From CAVQNQ01 sp963714205 (lineage in GTDB: Bacteria > Acidobacteriota > Terriglobia > Bryobacterales > Bryobacteraceae), in assembly GCA_963714205.1 (NCBI GenBank), contig CAVQNQ010000002.1:248001-312000 (forward strand): a stretch of DNA of 64,000 bases, read 5' to 3'. Positions within the stretch are counted from its first letter, which is position 1; each line of letters begins with the position of its first letter. The position numbers were made by a program, and so were the translations under genes. This document shows, in pieces, positions 7,006 through 15,606 of this stretch. The notes beneath the pieces were generated by a model. That model was not told the DNA's origin. It did not search any database and worked only from the letters and a program-made list of their open reading frames with translations.

Positions 7006-10000
7006 TCCCGGCGGGGCACAGATCCCGGAAGAACGGGCAGCGATGGCACCGATCGCCTTCGCGCAACGGAAACTCCAGGCGCGCCCAGGCATCCGCGAAA
7101 TCGCGCACGATGGCTTCCGGCCCTTCGAGCAGCGAGGGCGTCAAGTCCACTTCCACCAGGGCATTGGGCCGCAGGAAATGCAGCCAGGCCCGGTCGGGCG
7201 GCCGGCCGGCGACCCGTTCCACCGCCATGGCGTAGAGGCGCAACTGCAACGCATAATCGGCGGCGTGCCGGCGGGCTTCCACGGCTGAGACGGCATCGGT
7301 TTTGTAGTCCACCAGCACCAGTTCCCCGCCCTCCTCGAACCACAGGTCCACTTGCCCGCGCGTAACCAGGCCCTCCACGGCCATCAGAAAATCGAATTCG
7401 CGCTCGATGCGGCTGGCGCGCGCCGCGCGTTTCCCCAAGGGACTTTGCCGGAAAGTCTCGGCCAACCGCACGGCCTCCGGATCCGCTTCCGCGAGCGCCG
7501 CGCCCGCCAGCAGGGCATGGACCTGGCTCCCGAACTCGGCCGCCGAAAGGGCGTCGGCTTCGGCCATTTCCGCGGCGCCGCGCGGGCGGCCCTCGAAGCC
7601 CAGGTGCTCGCCCAGGTAATAGGCCCTGGGGCAATTCGCGAATTTGGCGAGCGCCGGTGACGGTGGCATCGGCGTCTTGTGGTTCGGTATGGGCGGGTAG
7701 TAGCAAGAGCGCTCCCTCCGCCCGGCTCGGAATGGGCGCCGGCTGCATGCCCGCGGGCAGTTCCGGTGCGCGATCCGTCACGAGCAGGCGCAGCTTCCAC
7801 GGCTTGCCGTCCGGTGCGTCGAGCGTCAGAAGCTCGTCGCGCGGCGCGGTGAGATCGAGCTTCAGGTGGCGGGCCACCAGTTCGGCCCAGTTCGCAAGCT
7901 TCCGCCCGCTTCCGGAAAAACTCAGAACCAGGTGCTGCTCGGCGCGCGTCATGGCTACGTAGAGTAGCCGGTCGCTCTCCTCGGCCTCGCGCCGGCTTCG
8001 CTCCTGCCGCAGGGCGTGCTGGAAGAGATCGTCCTTTTCGCCGCGGCCCCCGGTCCGCACGGGATTGCGCCAGCGCGCGCCCAGCCCGATGCCCGGCGAG
8101 AAGGCCACTACCGGCGGATTGGTCTCCGTGCCTTTGTGCAAGGCCGCCACGAACACCACCGGGAACTCCAGCCCCTTGGCTGAATGCACGGTCATCACGC
8201 GGACGGCATTGGCCGAATCCTCCGGCGGGGCATCCGGCTCGCGCGGGTTGGAGGCGCGCACCAGCGCCAGTTCCTCGACGAACTCATCGAGCGACATGCG
8301 CCCGGCGGCCTCGCGCGCCTGGGCCAGGAACTTGTCGATATTGGCGGCGCCGCGCGCGCCGGCCTCCGGACGGTAGCCGCTTTCATCGAGGGCGTCGGCC
8401 AGCAGGCGGTCGAAGGTCACGTATTCGCGGCGCAGACGCCATTCGCGCAGGCGGTCGCGAAAACGCAACAGCCGGGCGTGATCCTCGGGGTCGAAGCCGG
8501 CGCTGTCTCCAGGCCGCAGGCGGGCCAGCGCGTCCGCCATGTCGCCGCGCGCGCTCTTCAGCCGCAGCAGGGCTTCATCGGAGGCGGCCACCAGCGGCGA
8601 GAGCAGCACCACCGCCAGCGCGATCTCATCGCGCGGATTGGCGATGACGCGCAGCAGGTGGACCAGGTCGTTCACCTCGCGGGCTTCGTAGAAACCCCGG
8701 CCGCGGTTCACCAGGTAGGGGATGCCGGCTTCCTCGAAGGCCGCCGCAAACTCGCCGATCACTTCCGTATTGCGCACCAAAACGGCGATGTCCTTAAATT
8801 CGAAGCCTTCGTCGCGGGAGAATTCCGCGATCCGCCGTGCCGCCCAGCGCGCCTCCATGCGCAGAGCGTCGTCGATCTCCGGAGCCAGGGCGCCAATGAG
8901 ATCCACGCACAGGGACCGCTCCCGGTCGAACGCGCGGCTGCCCTTCAGCGGGCGGGTCTCGATGCCGCTGGCGCCGTGGGCGATGGTCTCGACCGCGCTC
9001 AGGATCTCCGGCCGGCTCCGGAAATTATCGGCCAGTTCCACCAGCCGCCGGCCGCGGCGCGCCACGTCGTCGCGAAACTTCGCGAATCCGGCAGGCTCGG
9101 CGTGGCGAAAGCCGAAAATCGATTGATTGATATCGCCCACCGCGTACAGCCGGTCGGGCGCGCGGACCAGCTCGAGGAGGCGCGCCTGCTGGCCGTTGGT
9201 GTCCTGCAATTCGTCCATCAGGACATACTCGAACTGCTCGACGACGCGCGCGCGCACGTCGGCGCGCTCTTCGAGCAGGCGAACCGAAAACTCCTCCAGG
9301 TCGGCGAAATCGAGCACCCCGGCAGTGCGCTTGCGCGCGCGATAGAGGCGGTCGAAGCGCGCCACCAGCTCGATCAGGGTCCTCCGTTCGGCCGCGTAGA
9401 GTTCGGTGATGAAGCCGTACGCGGATTCTCCGATGGCCGCCCGCAGTTGTTGAACGAGATTATACGCGGCGGTGCCGGGCTTGCACTTGCGCAGATTGCA
9501 GGAGAACTTCTCGATGGCCTCCAGAGCCGCCAGCGGTCCCGGCGCGCTCACCACGCGCTCGGCGGCTTCGAGAACGCCGGCCAGGTAGTGCTTCTGCGCG
9601 CAGTTCCAGTCAGCCAGCGAATCGCGGCCGAGCGCGGCCAACGGAGTGGCGAAATCCGCTTGGTCGGCCGGAATGGTGAAGGCGGCCAGGTCCTCGACGC
9701 GCGTCCCCGCTCCGCGCATGGCGTCGTAGGCCGAGAGCACTGCTCCTTCGAATTCCGGCGACGAAAGGCCGCGGATCAGTGCCCGCACGGCCGTGGACCG
9801 CTCGCTGAAAAGTTCCTCCAGCGCGGCGGCCATGGACTCCTGCTGCATGCGCCAGGATTCGCGCTCGTCGGCCACTGCAAATTCGGGATCGACGCCGGCA
9901 AACACGGCGTGCTCGCGCAGCAGCCGCGCGCAGAAGCCGTGGATCGTCGAGACCCACGCGCGCTCCAGACGGGCGCGGCGCTCCGGGCTGTCGCGAAAAG

Positions 10001-10220
10001 CGCGCGCCAGTTTGTCGCGCATGTTTCCGGCGGCTTTTTCGGTGAAGGTGATGGCCAGGATGCGCAGCGGATCCGCGCCCGCCTCCACCAGGCGGCGAAA
10101 GTATTCCACCAGCACGGTGGTCTTGCCCGACCCCGGTCCCGCCACGATGCAGGTGTCCTGATGGCTGCGAGTAGTATCCAGGGCCTCGATTTGCGCGGGA
10201 GTGAAACGCACCTCGCTCAT
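6926..10220 (-). CDS. addA: AddA-type UvrD-family helicase/nuclease (one apparent frameshift near 7655)
   Basis: Motor and nuclease subunit for double-strand-break resection. From the ATG at 10220 (GGAGGG upstream, ATGA overlap with the addB stop) it has Walker A GPGSGKTT (about residues 28-35), ITFTEKAA (motif Ia), VLMDELQDTNGQQ (Walker B), MTVHSAKGLEFPVVF (motif V) and LLYVAMTRAEQHLVLSF (motif VI). The C-terminal nuclease domain, with VDYKT, is in another frame: reading must shift at about 7651-7662 from TVTG to ALAKFANCPRAYY. Removing one base gives 1097 residues, normal for AddA. The nuclease domain carries NCPRAYY plus CHRCPFFRDLC, a four-Cys iron-sulphur pattern more typical of AddB. 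The frameshift is probably a sequence error; if real the nuclease is lost. Confidence 0.88.
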
Positions 10221-12871
10221 GCGCCCTCCGCCATTTCGCGGCCCCGCCGGGCGGTCCGGCGGCACGCGTCGCGGTAATCGCAGTAGCGGCAGTGATCCGC
10301 TTCAGCCGGCGCCGGTTCCACGCGGCCGGCGCGGATCTCCTCCACGGCCCGGCGCGTGCGCGCGAGGGCGCCCTCGAACCAGCCCTCGGGGATGCTCCGG
10401 CCATCCATCAGCCCGCTGTCGCTCCAGCCGGCGTACGCGATGCCGCCCTTAAGCCCCACATAGAACATGCCGGCGGGCGTGGCGCCGAAGACGCGCTCCG
10501 CCGCCAGCAGATAGAGCGGCGCCTGCAACAGCGTTTCGGAATCCAGGCGGGCGCGCGTGCGCTGGGCGGCGCTGTACTTGTAATCGATCACGTACGCGCG
10601 CCCGTCCGCGCCCTTATCCAGCCGGTCGATCTGGCCGGAAATCTCGAGCACCCCCTCGAGCGGCAGCACGAAGGGCCGTTCGGTTTGGGAACTGAAATCG
10701 CCTCGCGGCCAGGGGTCGCCGGCGGCAAAGGCGCGCAGGTCGTCAAGCATGATATTGCGCAGGCGTTCGGTATGGTATCCGCCGGGGATGCGCTTATCTT
10801 CAATCTCGCGCTCGAAGAAGCTCTCGAAAAGCGCTTCGATGTCCTGGGGACGCTCCCACCATTCGGCCAGCACGGCGTGCACGATATTGCCCTGCATGAG
10901 GAAATCGAACCTCTCGGCGGGGCGGCGGGGCGGCGGTTCGAGGCGCAGCGTGCGCCCGGCGAAGAACTGGAACGGGCATTCGAGATAGATTTCGAGCGCC
11001 GTTGCCGAGAGGCGCGCGGTGCGGGCGCGCAGCAGGTTCAGGAGATCCGGCGCGCGGATGCCTCGCGGGGGCGCGAGAGGGGTGGGATGGATTCGCGGCG
11101 GGGGCGCCGGCTGCGCGGGCACGGGCGCCAGCCCCAGACCCTCCAGGTAAAACGAAGGCAGGTTGCGTTCCCCGCGGGCGTCGAACTCGGGATAGGAGAG
11201 CGTCACCGAGAGGCTGGCCCGGCTCACGGCCGAATCGAACAAAGCCCGCTCCTCGCGTTCGAACTCCTCTGCCGTGCGCAGGCGGATGCCGTGGCGGTTC
11301 AGCGCCTGGCGGGCGGCGTCCGGGAAAAACGGGTTCAGCGGGTGAACCTGGGGGAACTGCTTTTCCACCATCCCGCACACGAACACCACCGGCAGCACCC
11401 ACTGGCGCGCCTCGTGCGCGCCGAGCACGTGGACCACGTTGCGGCGGCCGTCCGGCAGGCGCAGAGGCATGAGGCGCAGCACGGATTTCACCGCGCGCCA
11501 GAACTCCTCGAGACCCACGGCGCGCCCCGGTTCGAGCGCTCCGGCGGCTTCGTCGAGGGCCGTTTCGAACTGCGTCAGCACGGCTGCCTGGCCGCGCCAG
11601 ATTTCATCGAAGGGCGCCGCGATCTCGCCCACCCACGGCCGGAACAGGTCGCGCAGAGTGCCGAGGCGCGCGGCCCAATCGCGCGGCGCCAGCGAAAACG
11701 AGCGCCACTCCTCGATCCCCGCCAACGCATCCAACAGCCGGACCAGTTTGCCTTCGGCGGCGGCCGCCTTCAAGGCGCCCAAGCCGGCATTGGGAAGCTG
11801 GGAGCGCACGGCGAAATCGAAGCGGTCCATGACGCTCGAATCGGCGAAGCGCGGCGCCAGGCGCAGCACCGCGAGGGTGCGGGCATGATCCCAGCCTCCC
11901 AGCATGGCATCCACCGCGCCCACCAGAAAACGCGTCACCGCGTGGCGGTCCAGCTTGGAATCGAAGTAGAAGCGCGCCGGAATGCCGAAGCGCTCCAGCG
12001 TGGAGCCGAGGATCGGCGCGTAGTTCCCGGCGGCGCGGACCACGATGCCCATCTCGCGGAAGGGGCGGCCGGCGGCGGCCTGCTCCAGAATGCGGCGGGC
12101 GATTTCCTCGGCCTCGCGCTCGATCGAAGCGGCCCGCACCAGCGCGATCGCGGGCGTGGGGCGTGCGCCGGCGGCCCGCTCTTCCTGGAATCCCATGGCC
12201 AGCAGGCGCGCGCGCGCCGGTTCGGTGGCCTCGCCCGCGCCCAGCGTCACGGTGAGATCGGCGTGCCGCGCCAGGGCCGCGATGACGCCCAACTCGGGAT
12301 CGGGCAGAGCGTGGAAGCCATCCAGCCAGATGGTGCGCACGTCCAGGCCTCCGGCAGAGATGCGCACAGCGGCAAGCTCCAGGCGCCGGGCGCGCAAGGC
12401 CTTGCCGCGGCGCTCCAGTTCCTTATCCACTTCCCGGTAGACCGCCAGGAAGGCTGGTGCCAGCGGCGCGTCGGGCAGATGCGCAGCCAGGCGGGCGCTG
12501 TCGCACCCCGCCGACGAGAATTCGGCCACCATGCGCGCCATTGACGCCGAGAAGCCGGGCGCCTCGACCACACGCGCGAACTCGACCCGCCCGAGCCGCC
12601 GGGCGGCTTCCTCCACGATCAGATACAGCGCCGCCTCGGATATCTCGGGGGTATCTTCCACCCAGGGCTTCACGAAACCCGATAGCGTCTGTACGATCCG
12701 GCGCCGGAACACGAAGCCCTCGCGCGCCAATCGATGGGCGAGATGTTGCGCCAGGGTGGCGGTAGGGACCAGCAGGCGCACGGATCCATCGTTCGCCCGC
12801 AGAGCCGCGCGCAGCCCTTCCAGAACGAGGTCGGTCTTTCCCGATCCCGGAGGTCCGGTGACCAAGCGCAT
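10217..12871 (-). CDS. addB: AddB/RexB-like helicase-nuclease subunit with Fe-S nuclease domain
   Basis: 884 residues. The N-terminus MRLVTGPPGSGKTDL provides an intact Walker A at residues 5-12; a diverged SF1 helicase core follows. The C-terminal third is a PD-(D/E)XK nuclease domain (about 620-884) with the first Cys in EIYLECPFQFFAGR, the catalytic stretch AYVIDYKYS, and a terminal CRYCDYRDAC cluster that would complete a 4Fe-4S site. The ATG at 12871 is chosen because Walker A follows at once; further upstream the frame encodes no recognisable domain. It is first in a two-gene operon with addA (ATGA junction). Together they should process DNA ends for RecA loading. Divergent from infC. 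Confidence 0.85.
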   Translation of the reverse strand: MRLVTGPPGSGKTDLVLEGLRAALRANDGSVRLLVPTATLAQHLAHRLAREGFVFRRRIVQTLSGFVKPWVEDTPEISEAALYLIVEEAARRLGRVEFARVVEAPGFSASMARMVAEFSSAGCDSARLAAHLPDAPLAPAFLAVYREVDKELERRGKALRARRLELAAVRISAGGLDVRTIWLDGFHALPDPELGVIAALARHADLTVTLGAGEATEPARARLLAMGFQEERAAGARPTPAIALVRAASIEREAEEIARRILEQAAAGRPFREMGIVVRAAGNYAPILGSTLERFGIPARFYFDSKLDRHAVTRFLVGAVDAMLGGWDHARTLAVLRLAPRFADSSVMDRFDFAVRSQLPNAGLGALKAAAAEGKLVRLLDALAGIEEWRSFSLAPRDWAARLGTLRDLFRPWVGEIAAPFDEIWRGQAAVLTQFETALDEAAGALEPGRAVGLEEFWRAVKSVLRLMPLRLPDGRRNVVHVLGAHEARQWVLPVVFVCGMVEKQFPQVHPLNPFFPDAARQALNRHGIRLRTAEEFEREERALFDSAVSRASLSVTLSYPEFDARGERNLPSFYLEGLGLAPVPAQPAPPPRIHPTPLAPPRGIRAPDLLNLLRARTARLSATALEIYLECPFQFFAGRTLRLEPPPRRPAERFDFLMQGNIVHAVLAEWWERPQDIEALFESFFEREIEDKRIPGGYHTERLRNIMLDDLRAFAAGDPWPRGDFSSQTERPFVLPLEGVLEISGQIDRLDKGADGRAYVIDYKYSAAQRTRARLDSETLLQAPLYLLAAERVFGATPAGMFYVGLKGGIAYAGWSDSGLMDGRSIPEGWFEGALARTRRAVEEIRAGRVEPAPAEADHCRYCDYRDACRRTARRGREMAEGA

Positions 12872-12982
12872 GTGCTTCAGTGTAGCGCAGGCGAAATAAA
12901 TACGAAAGCGCCTGGATAGGGCCCATGCGGCGCGGTGCGGAAGATAACAAACCCAGCGGCGGATGTTTTTCCACGCGGCCCT

Positions 12983-13011
12983 TTGACTTCCTCTCCGCGT
13001 TATGGTGTACA
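12983..13011 (+). promoter_or_regulatory. possible sigma-70-type promoter for infC
   Basis: TTGACT at 12983-12988, a 17-base spacer, then TGTACA at 13006-13011. The -35 box is good and the -10 weak (3 of 6). It lies about 125 bases upstream of infC in the addB-infC divergent gap, leaving room for a leader. Confidence 0.3.
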
Positions 13012-13137
13012 CTGAGACTGACGAAGTTTCGCTTGTCCTTAATTCGTGCCATTCCGCTTTCCGGCCAGAGAGTCTCCCCGGTCGCCCGGCGCCCCTTCGT
13101 TCGCCTCCGTCATCCTGAGCCTAACGTTTGACCACCA

Positions 13138-13728
13138 ATGTATCCGAGAAATTTTCCGCCTCGCAGGCAGAACCGCAGAGAGAACGTAAACGAATCGATC
13201 CGCGCCCGTGAAGTGCGCGCGGTCTTCCCCGATGGAACCACGGAAGTCATGCCCACTTCGGCGGCTCTGCGTAGAGCGCAGGAGCTGGGCCTGGACTTGG
13301 TTCTGGTGGCTCCCACTGCCGTGCCGCCCGTGGCCAAGGCCGTGGATTTCGGCCACTATCAATACGACCAGAAGAAGAAGCAGCACGACGCCAAGAAGAA
13401 GCAGCACGTCGTGCAGGTCAAGGAACTCAAGTTCCGCCCCAACACCGACGATCACGATTACGAGTTTAAGAAGACTCACGCCATACGCTTCCTGCAGGAG
13501 GGTAACCGGGTCAAAGCCGTGGTTCAGTTCCGGGGCCGCGAAATCGCTCATGCTGATCTGGGCAAGAAGCTGCTAATGCGGTTCGCCAGCGACCTGACCA
13601 CCTATGGCAGCGTGGAAGGCATGCCACGCCTGGAAGGCCGGAACGCCCACATCCTGATCAGCCCTGTGAAGGGCGTCGCGGCGAAATCCGCCGGCGAGAA
13701 GCCCGCATCGCCGCCCTCGGCCGCGTAA
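13138..13728 (+). CDS. infC: translation initiation factor IF-3
   Basis: 196 residues. Binds the 30S subunit and checks start-codon selection. The N-terminal domain begins NVNESIRAREVRAVFPDG; the usual PPVCKIMDYGK hinge reads PPVAKAVDFGHYQYDQ with the Cys replaced by Ala. The C-terminal domain (VQVKELKFRPNTDDHDYEFKK...FLQEGNRVKAVVQFRGRE) is canonical. A short Ala/Pro/Ser-rich tail follows. The ATG at 13138 is used; IF-3 genes often use rare starts, so an alternative within the first ten codons is possible. Its usual neighbours rpmI and rplT do not follow, so infC is separated from the ribosomal-protein pair. Confidence 0.95.
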   Translation: MYPRNFPPRRQNRRENVNESIRAREVRAVFPDGTTEVMPTSAALRRAQELGLDLVLVAPTAVPPVAKAVDFGHYQYDQKKKQHDAKKKQHVVQVKELKFRPNTDDHDYEFKKTHAIRFLQEGNRVKAVVQFRGREIAHADLGKKLLMRFASDLTTYGSVEGMPRLEGRNAHILISPVKGVAAKSAGEKPASPPSAA

Positions 13729-13826
13729 GGACGCGATCGATAGTCTAGGTAGTACTCTCCTTGGGGCGCCTCTGGCTCGCGTGCTAAGATGCCAGTTAGC
13801 TGTAGCACCATTAAGGGTCCGCGACT

Positions 13827-14702
13827 ATGTATAACGCTTTCTTCGGGTTCAAACTCAGTCCCTTCAATATGAGCCCGGACCCTTCCTTCCTGTTCCGGAG
13901 CGCGCAACACGAGGAGGCGCTGGCCAACCTGATTTACGGTGTGCAGAGCCGCAAAGGCTTCATCGTTCTCAGCGGCGAAGTGGGCACGGGGAAGACCACC
14001 ATGCTGGAGTGCCTGCGGGATTTTCTGAACTCGCAGCAGGTGGCTTTCGCATCGCTGTTCAACTCGCGGCTGACGGTCACCCAGTTCTTCGAGCTGCTGG
14101 CCTATGACCTGGATCTGCGATGCAACCGGCTCTCTAAAACCGAAGTATTGCTGACCCTGAATAACCTGCTGGTGGAAAGAGCCGCGGTTGGGCGCACTAC
14201 AGTACTTATAGTCGATGAGGCCCACAATCTGGATTGGGACGTACTAGAAGAGGTGCGCCTGCTGGGAAACCTCGAGAACCGCCGCGGAAAGCTGCTTCAA
14301 ATCGTTTTGGCCGGCCAGCCGGAGCTGGATCGCAAGCTGGATGCTCCCGAATTCCGGCAGCTCAAGCAGCGCATCGCGCTGCGCTGTAACCTGCTGGGTT
14401 TCGACCGGCAAGAAACGATCGCCTACGTGAACTCGCGGATGGCCCGCGCGGGTCTCCCGAATCAGACCGTGATCTCTCCGGAACTCATTGAGGAAGTGCA
14501 CTTTAGATCGCAGGGCATTCCTCGCCTCATCAACTCCATTTGCGACAATTTGCTGCTCACGGCATTCGCCATGGAGACCAAGATACCCACGCGCGAAATG
14601 CTCGATGAGGTGACCGCCGATTTGCGGCTGGACTATCCTGGCCAGAGTCCTTTTCGAGCCGACCCTGACTTTCCGGAGCGCGTGCTCCGCCGCCCCTCCT
14701 AA
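13827..14702 (+). CDS. GspA/ExeA-type AAA ATPase (general secretion / PEP-CTERM-locus ATPase family)
   Basis: 291 residues. MYNAFFGFKLSPFNMSPDPSFLF is the N-terminal signature of the ExeA/GspA ATPases. Walker A is GEVGTGKTTM (about residues 51-60), Walker B is TVLIVDEAHNL (about 129-139), and an Arg-rich sensor region lies near QGIPRLINSICD. The C-terminal ~50 residues are variable and there is no peptidoglycan-binding domain. Homologues sit in type II secretion or exosortase/polysaccharide loci and may assemble envelope complexes. No other component of those systems is seen here; instead a repeat-bearing secreted protein and a polytopic membrane protein follow on the same strand, suggesting but not proving a shared role. 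Confidence 0.85.
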   Translation: MYNAFFGFKLSPFNMSPDPSFLFRSAQHEEALANLIYGVQSRKGFIVLSGEVGTGKTTMLECLRDFLNSQQVAFASLFNSRLTVTQFFELLAYDLDLRCNRLSKTEVLLTLNNLLVERAAVGRTTVLIVDEAHNLDWDVLEEVRLLGNLENRRGKLLQIVLAGQPELDRKLDAPEFRQLKQRIALRCNLLGFDRQETIAYVNSRMARAGLPNQTVISPELIEEVHFRSQGIPRLINSICDNLLLTAFAMETKIPTREMLDEVTADLRLDYPGQSPFRADPDFPERVLRRPS

Positions 14703-14712
14703 TCCGCTTCAG

Positions 14713-14775
14713 CTTAGTCTAGTACTAAGGTGTTTCCCCGATTCGCTCCCCACAAATAAGATCTAAAAGTACTAG
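14713..14775. promoter_or_regulatory. possible operator: TAGTCT/AGTACT elements upstream of the repeat-protein gene
   Basis: In the unusually AT-rich 216-base gap before 14919, CTTAGT (14713-14718) and ACTAAG (14724-14729) form an inverted repeat around TAGTCTAGTACTA. Another AGTACTAG follows at 14768-14775. A related TAGTCT...AGTACT pair occurs at 13741-13756 in the gap before the ATPase gene at 13827. The sharing between two adjacent upstream regions is what makes it look regulatory; no factor is identified. Confidence 0.3.
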
Positions 14776-14918
14776 TTGGTCCCGTACTCATCAGGTATTT
14801 GTTCGGATACACTTCGGGATGAGATAGGCAAGATAGCTTCGCCCTCCGAGTTTCGCATCGGGAAAATCGCTTCTACCTAGTCTCAACCAAAACAAATAAC
14901 CTAAGGAGCCTTGAAAAA

Positions 14919-15557
14919 ATGCGCACATTCCTCTACGCCAAACTGGCTGGGACGCTAGTGCTTCTCGTGTCAGCGTTTTCCCTTAACCATGCACAGGGAA
15001 ACCAACTCACTCAGATCTCTCCTCAAGCTGCCTTAGCACGCGTGGGCCATGGTCCCACCATGCCGCCGGATCCCGACGAGCCGCCGATGGCTCTTCGCCA
15101 TGGTCCCACCATGCCGCCTGATCCCGATGAGCCCCCGATGGCTCTTCGCCATGGTCCCACCATGCCGCCGGACCCCGATGAGCCGCCGATGGCTCTTCGC
15201 CATGGTCCCACCATGCCGCCGGACCCCGATGAGCCGCCGATGGCTCTTCGCCATGGTCCCACCATGCCGCCGGACCCCGATGAGCCGCCGATGGCTCTTC
15301 GCCATGGTCCCACCATGCCGCCGGACCCCGATGAGCCGCCGATGGCTCTTCGCCATGGTCCCACCATGCCGCCGGACCCCGATGAGCCGCCGATGGCTCT
15401 TCGCCATGGTCCCACCATGCCGCCGGACCCCGATGAGCCGCCGATGGCTCTTCGCCATGGTCCCACCATGCCGCCGGACCCCGATGAGCCGCCGATGGCT
15501 CTTCGCCATGGTCCCACCATGCCGCCTGATCCCGACGAGCCGCCAAGTCGCGCCTGA
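14919..15557 (+). CDS. secreted tandem-repeat protein (ten 17-residue Pro/Asp/Glu-rich repeats)
   Basis: 212 residues: a signal peptide (MRTFLYAKLAGTLVLLVSAFSLNHAQG), a ~16-residue spacer, then nine perfect 17-residue units HGPTMPPDPDEPPMALR and a shortened tenth ending EPPSRA. No other domain is present. AAGGAG lies about ten bases before the ATG. The repeat is 51 bp, a multiple of three, so every frame on both strands stays open; this frame is chosen because it alone has a signal peptide and ribosome site. Extended, proline-rich and acidic, each unit should be flexible and could bind cations or serve as a surface spacer. It might also be a multi-core modified-peptide precursor, but no modifying enzyme is visible nearby. 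Function unknown. Confidence 0.8.
   Translation: MRTFLYAKLAGTLVLLVSAFSLNHAQGNQLTQISPQAALARVGHGPTMPPDPDEPPMALRHGPTMPPDPDEPPMALRHGPTMPPDPDEPPMALRHGPTMPPDPDEPPMALRHGPTMPPDPDEPPMALRHGPTMPPDPDEPPMALRHGPTMPPDPDEPPMALRHGPTMPPDPDEPPMALRHGPTMPPDPDEPPMALRHGPTMPPDPDEPPSRA
15048..15554 (+). repeat. 51-bp in-frame tandem repeat, ten copies
   Basis: Copies 3 to 9 are identical at the nucleotide level. Copies 1, 2 and 10 differ only at a few, mostly synonymous, positions, and copy 10 resembles copies 1 and 2 (gatcccgacgag) more than the interior ones. That is the pattern left by recent slippage or unequal recombination expanding the middle of the array. Each unit also contains the palindrome CATGGT-ccc-ACCATG. 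Confidence 0.98.
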
Positions 15558-15606
15558 AGATTTGAGATCTGGCGCCAGCCGCGACCAGGGCCTAGAATTG
15601 TAGCAG

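Noticed and set aside
8184..10277. Long plus-strand open frame of about 700 codons opposite addA
   Set aside because: Antisense shadow of a GC-rich gene; composition is Arg/Gly/Ala/His-rich with no domain, and the minus strand encodes clear helicase motifs.
13757..13800. Sigma-54 promoter (TGGCTCGCGTGCTA) before the ATPase gene
   Set aside because: The GG-N10-GC spacing is not met; only seven bases separate the elements.
15048..15554. CRISPR array
   Set aside because: The units are contiguous with no unique spacers and the period is a coding multiple of three; no cas genes nearby.
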